Assembly (NCBI GenBank): GCA_951640165.1
Contig: OX621234.1
Coordinates: 5,523,001 to 5,587,000, forward strand
Length of the DNA stretch: 64,000 nt
Direction: 5' to 3'
Origin: Pseudoips prasinana
Lineage: Eukaryota > Arthropoda > Insecta > Lepidoptera > Nolidae
The stretch's first letter is position 1. Each line of letters begins with the position of its first letter. The notes beneath the pieces are model-generated. The model did no database searches, was not told the origin of the DNA, and saw nothing but the letters and a program-made list of their open reading frames with translations. Shown here in pieces: positions 56,620-64,000 of this stretch. Position numbers and translations under genes: made by a program.

Positions 56620-58098
56620 CTAAATTTAAATAAATTAATATTCCCCTAATTTAATATTAATAATAAATTACCATTGATTAAATAAAATACAATATTAAAA
56701 TAAGAAAAGATGTATGAATATTTTCCAACGATAAGATTTTCTATAATTTATTGTGACAATCATTAATTAGGTATTTGACTAGTATATAAGTACATAATCC
56801 ATTTAGCATTATTTAAATGTAACGAGATGATTTATTATTGAGATGATTATATAGGAGACGTCGCCGATGCGGCGTAAACAAAATGTACCAAATAGAAAAG
56901 CTTCTAATAATTCATATTCACAAGGTCACCATTATTCAATAGGTGTTAGAGACATTTCGTGTATGGCACAAAAATCACTCCACCACTAATATTTATATGT
57001 TGTTTTGTAATGTTTCCTTAAACTCTTCCCTTTATTTTGTACTATTATCAATTCTAAGTCTATATTTCAACTTTTATTAAATCGGTGGTTTAGTCATTTT
57101 CACCCCCAGTGACTATATTAATAAACTATATTTGGATGAAAGCAAAAATTACAAAATTTTTCAACAACAACAAATTTTACAACCTTTTTTTTTATTAATC
57201 CCAGTTCGAAATTAAATCTGTTTTCAGTATTTTATTCTAAATTAACCTTTTTGCTTTGACTATGATTACCTTGATCTTTTCTTTAATAATAATAAAAATA
57301 CTGTATTATTTTGTGTTTCGTATCATAATGTAGTTGTAAGCAGTTATAAACATTGTACATAATCATTAGAGTTAAGTTGTAAGATTAGATTGAAGATAAT
57401 CATTGGTAACTGCTCTTACTTTCTTGCTCTTAACCGTAGACAACACATGGTATAAATTAATTTGGAAATGTGGGTAGATATGAGTATCTATCTATATCAT
57501 TATTGACTTTAATTGTAGATTCTGACACTTAATAGACCTTATATGTTATTATGTTGATTATAATGTTAAATTCCAATATCAAAATGCATTTATTCAGTGA
57601 ATAAATGCTTTTTTGATTAGGTACCTAGTAGTATTACTTATTAATTTTGATTATTTTTATAAATGTAGAGAACTCAAGCATTTATTATGTCTAGGCCTAG
57701 GCATTCTTCTTTCAATTTCTTATTTGACATCTTTTCTTTTTCACTTTTTTTTTAAGATTATTCTAGATATCTATCCACATTCGATGATGTGTGAAACTCC
57801 AAACTTTTATATCCATTGAAGATTTTATTCCCCAATTTATTTTTCTTTATAATGTAGATATGCTTAGGAATATCACTCTTAAATAATAACAATACTTAAT
57901 AATAAATGTCCATGTTCTGATGCCACCAGTTACGTGCAGTCCAATACAAGCTCTACTATTCATGGTACAAAGTAATTTAAAGAAAGGAGCAATTATTTCA
58001 GTGCATTCGTAGAACGGGAGCATTGTATACCGAACCCCGACCAGGAGATTAATGTAAAGTTATGTAAACAAAAAGAAAATATACCCCTTACCCACAAA
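56620..58098. other. AT-rich, no gene
   Basis: Very low GC with no repeats matched in the window and no convincing frame. Confidence 0.6.
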
Positions 58099-58218
58099 CA
58101 CAAGTACGCAAGGCTATAAATTCCCAGTATTAGCAGATCTCACGTTGTATAGGATTTCCATACAATGAGAGGTCAGCTGATATTGGAAATATATAGCTTG
58201 ATATGTTACCGTGTGTAC
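58099..58218. mobile_element. MITE-4 copy
   Basis: Same core (CACGTTGTATAGGATTTCCA) with diverged ends; right end CTTGATATGTTACCGTGTG. Confidence 0.65.
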
Positions 58219-58999
58219 TAAAGCCAGTTTTTCAATATTTACTTGCAGCCATTTCACTATCCCCAAGGCATGTTTTCAAACAGCAAAATGACGTATTAAT
58301 AATTTAGGTTCAAATCCATACATGTACTGTAAGTTCCGAGGATTGACAGTATATTATTACAATTTTACATAAGTTTAAGATTTACCATATATTTGGAAGC
58401 CATGGTCGGGGGACAGAATAATTAAAAAAATAATCTAATGTGCCATTGAACGGGCAGACAAGTCGGAAGATCACAGTTCATATTTGTTTTAATTTATTAT
58501 ATACGAGTAAATTAGATATATGTAAATATTATTATTTTATATGACTTTGTTGACAAGTATTGCTCAAAACACAAATACGTTAGTTTCCATTATATCCTAT
58601 AATTCCGGATGATAATGGGAATAACGTATGGATGGAGTTAGACGATGTAGCAATTTTGTGTGTTCAATATTATGTAATCAATATAGGACTTTTATTTAGT
58701 AATGTAGTAATCAAATGTCAAAACACCTTATTGTTAGATATCGAAAGCTCAAAATTGTACGAATTCGAATAATAGTAGTATTAAAGTTTTGTGATAATAT
58801 ACAGCATTTGTTCTTATTTCCCAACTTTGGGTACTCAATACGACTCACCCATAGAGATGAACCTCTTCCTTTTATGGATCCGTAGTATTTTTTTATAATT
58901 AGGTGCCAAACCTTCTACACATGCAGCCTGTAGATAGCCTATACGCAGCGAGCCTACAACGTCCTGCGTATCCAATACAGTAATAGTTTTAGGATTCTG
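58219..58999. other. No gene seen
   Basis: AT-rich; the target of the 241-bp MITE (58920-58999 joined to 59244-59450) may be an older GC-richer repeat. Confidence 0.5.
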
Positions 59000-59240
59000 G
59001 GGCTCTACCGGCTAAGTCGCCGAACATCGATTTCTTAAATGGCGTTCAAATAAACAAAGGTTAAAAATGACTTAATCAATCGTTAAATCGGCTTCAACGT
59101 TGACAATCGATTCCGGACCATTTATGTCGTCACATGTGCTCATGGAAGCCGATTTAACGAGTGATTAAGTCATTTTTAACCTTTATTTATTTGAACGCCA
59201 TTTAAGAAATCGATGTTCGGCGACTTAGCCGGTAGTGACC
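59000..59240. mobile_element. 241-bp hairpin MITE, second copy
   Basis: Same element and same length, with inverted repeats starting GGGCTCTACCGGCTAAGTCG; CTG again on both sides. Confidence 0.85.
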
Positions 59241-60385
59241 CTGTAGGCGCTCCCATGCTTCTGTACTGCATCTAATATGTTCGCCAGACACATGTTGAAG
59301 ACTTTTACGGCATAATAAGAAAGCGACCAGTTTCAATGTTGACTCGGTTGCATGGGAGCACCAACGGAATTCTAAGTATGCTAGCAGGGAAAATGGATAG
59401 TCCATTCCTTGAACATTGGGCTCGGCTCGACGTGTCAACCCGATGTTAAAATCCTGCTAGATATGAAAAATAGATCCTAGTAGTACTAATATAGTTTTAT
59501 GTATTTTGTTTTAACACTATATGGCTTTTTTAAAGCTGAAATAAAGTATTTATTATTATTATCACAACATCGTAGAGAAGTATTCTGCCGCACAAAACCC
59601 ACCCCAAGAATCATCTTATATGCCATAATCGCCACGCTAGGCAGACGGGTTGGCGATCGCAGTATGAAGGTCACTCATAGGTGAAGGTACTCGGAAAGAA
59701 GCTGCTGCCCGTCTTCTGGTAGATATTCCCACGGGTCGACTTCTACGCCCCCCACGGGATGAGACGGGGTAATTTTATTCCGATATTAGTCCCCATCACC
59801 ACAGACTTTAAAATCTCAACTCTTATTTTAATCCGTTAGTAATAGGGCAGCCTAATCTAATTTGAAATTTAGAATAGTATAAGTGCCCTCAAAAATGCGT
59901 CTGATTGAGGTGTTTCAAGTGTTCTAGAGATACAGAGAAACTGAAAAACCACGACTAACTTTATAGCTACCTAATTGAAAAAAAACATCGCCGAGTAGAA
60001 ACGAGGACATTTTAGGAGTCATGTGAGTATCATATGAAGTCCATTTAGACTGCTCGGAAAATATTAAGAATAAATTAGTAAAACACTACCAATGGAAGTC
60101 ACAAATACGTAGAAACAATATCAAGAAAGTTATACAGGTTTAACCATGGCCGCGCGGTCGAATCGAATTGCGCAGCGCAATCTTGAAGATAGATAATAAT
60201 AAAAGACATAAGTTGGAAGTGCTACTGGTGTGAATCGAAGCGCGATGTTTTTTAACTGCGGAGGTATTCTTGACTGTCTCGTCGGTCTGAAATCCGAATA
60301 ACTCATACCTAAGTTATAATTTACAAATAATAACGCAGGTGAATCCACGGGTCACAGCAATTCATACATTTGACATTAGTTTCCT

Positions 60386-60733
60386 ATGAGGAAATCAAGC
60401 AATACCTATACCATTAACTTATCTTGGATAACACAAGATGTTAAGGACTTCAATTCATTAATATTTATATTTGTTGACATAAGCTTGCGGAAACCTAACA
60501 ATATGGTATTGAATAGTTTTATCGCTGACATGAAATTACATTATGAAAATATAATAAAAACAGAGAAGTCTAGCCCCTACTCTCATATTGTAAGTTCGGC
60601 CAGGAATGCGGCAAGAGCAATGTGGGTCGTCGAGAATAGAGCAGCGGGGCTGGATGAGTCTCCTCCCCTCGACTTTACGCACATAGTTGAGAATGAGCAC
60701 GGCACAAAGTGTGGCACAGCCAGTGCGCAGTAG
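60386..60733 (+). other. Unrecognised 115-codon open frame
   Basis: Contains SLRKPNNMVLNSFIADMKLH, SSARNAARAMWVVENRAAGL and FTHIVENEHGTKCGTASAQ. The middle vaguely resembles the WxVI-type linker of non-LTR ORF2 proteins. No Kozak context and no introns, so a decayed retroelement is the best guess. Confidence 0.3.
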
Positions 60734-60910
60734 ACGCTCTGCGCCCGCGCACGCGCCGCCCGAGGCCGCGCTCCCTCAGCTCGCCGCGCGGGGCTGCATG
60801 CGGGCAGTACGTAGGCATGACGCGTGTCCCTCTCCGTCAGCGGAGGACACCTGCGGTACTTGGATGCAATTGTTTAGATTGATAGCCGCAACTTGTGCCG
60901 CTGTAAAGAG
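60734..60910. other. GC-rich stretch
   Basis: CGCCCGCGCACGCGCCGCCC and GCTCGCCGCGCGGGGCTGC stand out from AT-rich surroundings. No gene recognised; the 5S-derived SINE begins at its end. Confidence 0.4.
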
Positions 60911-61150
60911 GCGCTCGCAGCCAGGTGCTCCCACCGGCCCGGAAGTGACCGGCGAAGTTAAACACGTGGTTAGTCTACAGATAGGTGACCGCCGAAGTGA
61001 TTCAATTTCTGAGCCTCTCCGAGCTTAGGAGGGCACGTTAAGCTGTGGGTCCCGGTTGTAGATGTTAGACAACAGTCGATAAGCCATGTCAGAGGCTTAC
61101 TGGTCGGCTTCAACTCGACACTAGGGTAGACACTGACCATACGCTAGAGT
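60911..61150 (+). mobile_element. 5S rRNA-derived SINE (SINE3-like), full copy
   Basis: The head GTGACCGGCGAAGTTAAACA ... CAGATAGGTGACCGCC resembles the internal promoter half of insect 5S rRNA (box A and box C order and spacing). It is followed by the body CTCCGAGCTTAGGAGGGCAC, TAAGCTGTGGGTCCCGGTTG, GCCATGTCAGAGGCTTACTG. Six or more copies occur in the window. Confidence 0.65.
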
Positions 61151-61344
61151 AAAAAGTGCATAATAAAAAAGAAAGTGAACAACCGCACAGAATAAGGCTG
61201 CTATCCGTCACTAACGAACGGTAACGAGAAAGCTAGAAGGGACTTCATCGACAACTAAGTATGAACCAGCCCACAGTTTGTGGCACAGTCGCTGTGCCGG
61301 ACTGGTACGGGCAATAAACGGGACTAATACTCTTACCCACCACT

Positions 61345-61964
61345 GCAACTCCTGTAAGCCAGGATCAACAGTGGTACACAATGAAACGACACTGAGCGGT
61401 GAGACTCAGGCATGTCCCGGGGAATCGCTTTAACTGTCTTGGATCCCGAAACGAATTACATCAGAAAGAAAAAAGGAGGAGTTAGAAAATAGTTCCACTT
61501 CACTCCAGAGCAAAGTGGGAGACAGAATTATGGAAAGAGGATAGGCCTCATAAAACGAGCAAATTGCAACTAGAGAATCCAGCTGCAAAAGTACCGAGGA
61601 TCATTTTGAGGGTCCTATGTGAGTTGTTATATTTGATTCCAATAGTAGGCATGGCAAAAGCGCCTAAACGCACGGAAGTTGCACCTTGTTGCTACAAGAT
61701 CCGTATATTATTATACGGATCTTGGCCATAGTCGAGGGCAATCTCGAGCCCTCCCAGGATCCGTGTCCCGACCATCTGGGACATGGCGCAAAATGTGGCC
61801 ACCGGAGCAGCATACCCGCGTTCCCGGGACTCCTCCCATTAGGTGCTAAGAGAAGTCCACGGCAGGTTAGGTTTCGCCGGTGTGAGTCCGACATACCCAC
61901 CCGCAGACAGTTTTTGCAGGTGGCATGCGTAGGCATTACCCCAGCCTTATCAACAAAAAAAAAG
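61345..61964 (+). mobile_element. Non-LTR retrotransposon 3' end with A tail, second copy
   Basis: 61722-61964 matches 1440-1697, ending CAGCCTTATCAACAAAAAAA. The upstream part from 61345 also matches 9723-9815 (GCCAGGATCAACAGTGG, TTTAACTGTCTTGGATCCCG), so these belong to one family. Confidence 0.6.
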
Positions 61965-63173
61965 TATGAACCAGCCTAGTCTCCATTATTCCAGCAATAG
62001 TTTGTGGGTGTTCTATTCTATAGTTAGCAATATAATTAATTGATAGTTGTTCTTCTAATCTAAGAACTATGTATTTATTATACTGCTAACCGGTTCAGTT
62101 GTCCGCCAAGGAATGTGATTGCGCCCCTAAAGCGTCAGCCACCATAAATTGTGGCTAGCTGCGTCTCCTTCATTTGCCACGTTTTTAAGTGCAGTTACGA
62201 CTCGCTATTGATCGCAAACAGGCCATACGCCACACGAAAAAGATTTCCACGGCACTTTTGTGGATCCATCTGCATTGTCTTTTAATAGACTATTAGAATG
62301 TCATAGACTCTTATACTGATATTAAGTGTCTATTATATATTAGACAGATTCCATGTTTATTCAGTAATAAATATGGAATTAAACCCATGTCAGCACAACG
62401 ACAACAATATTCAAGTGAAATGAAACGTCATGTTGATATATTACTTTTTTATTAGTTTGTCAAATAACTACGCATACAAAAGGAGGTACATTGCTTTGTG
62501 TTCAATCCTTGCATTGGACATAATCTCAACTTTAACTATGTTAATAACAATACAACGGAATATGTTCTAACTGGTGTCTCAAATCAACTATCCTATACCA
62601 AGGCATTTGTTATTGCTATTAAAATATATTTTCACTTTATTTCCTACAGAATTATCTAGATTTTAATCACTAAGTCCTGCTAAAAAAATAAAACCTTCAC
62701 GTTCGCAAAGTGACGGTAATTATCTATTACATTATAAACATTATTATTTAGCATGATATCAATTCTCAAAAAAGCAATCACGTTCGGATTTTATACTTCT
62801 CAACAGAACCATTTGATATATTTATTAGGTACATTATTGTTATGTGCATTGTAACACTGGTATAAACATAAGTGTTTATAACTTAGTTTAAGTTTAACAT
62901 TTTGTGTTGACACTCAGCGCGCAGATATCTCGCTCGCGCATTCATATATACTAAATGTATCTTAGGGATATCAAATTATTGTATTCATATTAGAAAAATT
63001 TTCCTTCGGTCATTTAAAAATATATGAAACAAGTTTACATTTTGCAAATTTTTATGATGATAATAAAAACTTCAACATGCAGTTTACACCATATATTTTG
63101 GTGAGCTTAAACAATTATTAATTAAAAATGTATCCTAAATATTTTGGAATACTATTTTAACAAAATGACCGTA
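61965..63173. other. No gene seen
   Basis: 62095-62300 is a GC-richer unique block (GTCCGCCAAGGAATGTGATT); the rest is AT-rich. Confidence 0.5.
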
Positions 63174-63314
63174 GTACAGACGCCAGCACATCAAGCTACC
63201 CCAATCAGTCAAATTTCCCCAATTGAAAGTGAACCTTATGCTTTTGTGATAAAGTTGAAAATCAATAAAAGAAATTTGACAGATTGGCGTAGCTGGATGT
63301 GCTGGCGTCTGTAC
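63174..63314. mobile_element. MITE-1 copy
   Basis: Perfect outer arms GTACAGACGCCAGC / GCTGGCGTCTGTAC. Confidence 0.85.
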
Positions 63315-63513
63315 ATTTTATCGAAAGAGCATACAATAATGTTTTTTACTAATATATATATATATAAACCTAAATGAGCGAAGGAGATAGCGGCGGCTGA
63401 GCTAAATACTGTAATAGTGCATTACAAAATACTGTAATGGTGTTTCCATTATTTTATCTTCATTTATACGGAATTATTGAACAATAAATACGGTAATCCA
63501 TATCTTATTTAAT

Positions 63514-63654
63514 GTACAGACGCCAGCACCTCAAGCTACCCTAATCTGTCAAATTTCCCCAATTGAAAGTGAACCTTATGCTTATGCGATAAGGTTGAAA
63601 ATCTATAAAATAAATTTGACAGATTAGGGTAGCTGGATGCGCTGGCATCTGTAC
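63514..63654. mobile_element. MITE-1 copy
   Basis: Second copy 200 bp from the previous one; ends GTACAGACGCCAGC and GCTGGCATCTGTAC. Confidence 0.85.
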
Positions 63655-64000
63655 ATACTCTGCCGACTTAATTAACTTCATAACATACAGCATTTACAGA
63701 TTCCAACATTAAGTTACAAAGTGCGTTAGCTAATCAATAGAAGCTTAAACATGATTTAAAGTTATACTAGAGAAAAAGTATTCAGAAAAAGTGATAAAGT
63801 GTACAGTGAGTTAAGAAAATATTAGACCACAGTAGCGCCGAGAAACTCCAATTATAGGCCACCGATGGGAAGTTCTTGTCTCAATATTATTCAGACTTTT
63901 ACACAAGCTTCTACGGAACATTTTACTATTATTATTAAAATACAAAAAAAAATGCTATATTTTATACATTACAATAAAATATTATGTGATCTTCTTATCG

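Noticed and set aside
60930..60990. 5S rRNA gene
   Set aside because: Only the internal part is similar, with many changes, and it is joined to a repeated body; a SINE, not a rRNA gene.
1..64000. A new defence system, operon or virus-derived cluster
   Set aside because: No linked set of enzymes, no prokaryotic gene spacing and no viral genes; the content is one intron-rich animal gene plus transposons.

Overview
The window is nuclear DNA from an insect, most likely a moth or butterfly (Lepidoptera). It is AT-rich, split by long introns and packed with short interspersed repeats. The repeat set fits Lepidoptera: Helitron-like elements ending in CTAG, several tRNA-derived SINEs, LINE 3' ends with (ATG)n or (TTA)n tails, and hairpin MITEs. 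Nothing suggests a prokaryote, organelle or virus.

One host gene is clear. Nine plus-strand coding exons between 15953 and 55944 make the C-terminal 756 codons of a selectin-like transmembrane C-type lectin receptor of the insect furrowed/CG9095 (CTLSE) family. The domain order is FTP (fucolectin-tachylectin-4-pentraxin-1) domain, C-type lectin domain (CTLD), three sushi/CCP modules, a Thr/Pro-rich stalk, one transmembrane helix and a His/Ser-rich cytoplasmic tail. Exons: 15953-16165, 26971-27403, 36986-37194, 38479-38655, 42136-42315, 47479-47658, 48768-49108, 50009-50199, 55599-55944. All inner junctions are GT/AG, all phases agree, and the last exon ends in TAA. The exon(s) with the signal peptide were not found and probably lie left of the window.

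The only intact mobile gene is a Tc1-like (DD34E) transposase at 10214-11239. It sits in a 1.6-kb element with 25-bp inverted ends and TA target duplications, nested inside an older LINE fragment.

Layout: 1-15952, repeats plus the Tc1 element, presumably upstream intron or flank. 15953-27403, FTP exons and the first half of the CTLD, with a 10.8-kb intron full of SINEs, a 5S rRNA-derived SINE and paired MITEs. 27404-38655, rest of the CTLD and CCP1, with Helitrons and two PIF/Harbinger-like MITEs. 38656-47658, CCP2 and CCP3, with a 45-bp perfect hairpin, a CpG-dense patch, a 25-bp minisatellite and a GC-hairpin element. 47659-55944, stalk, membrane helix and tail. 55945-64000, 3' UTR with an inverted-repeat element, then AT-rich DNA with MITEs and LINE remnants. 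Most other open frames are chance or repeat-derived.
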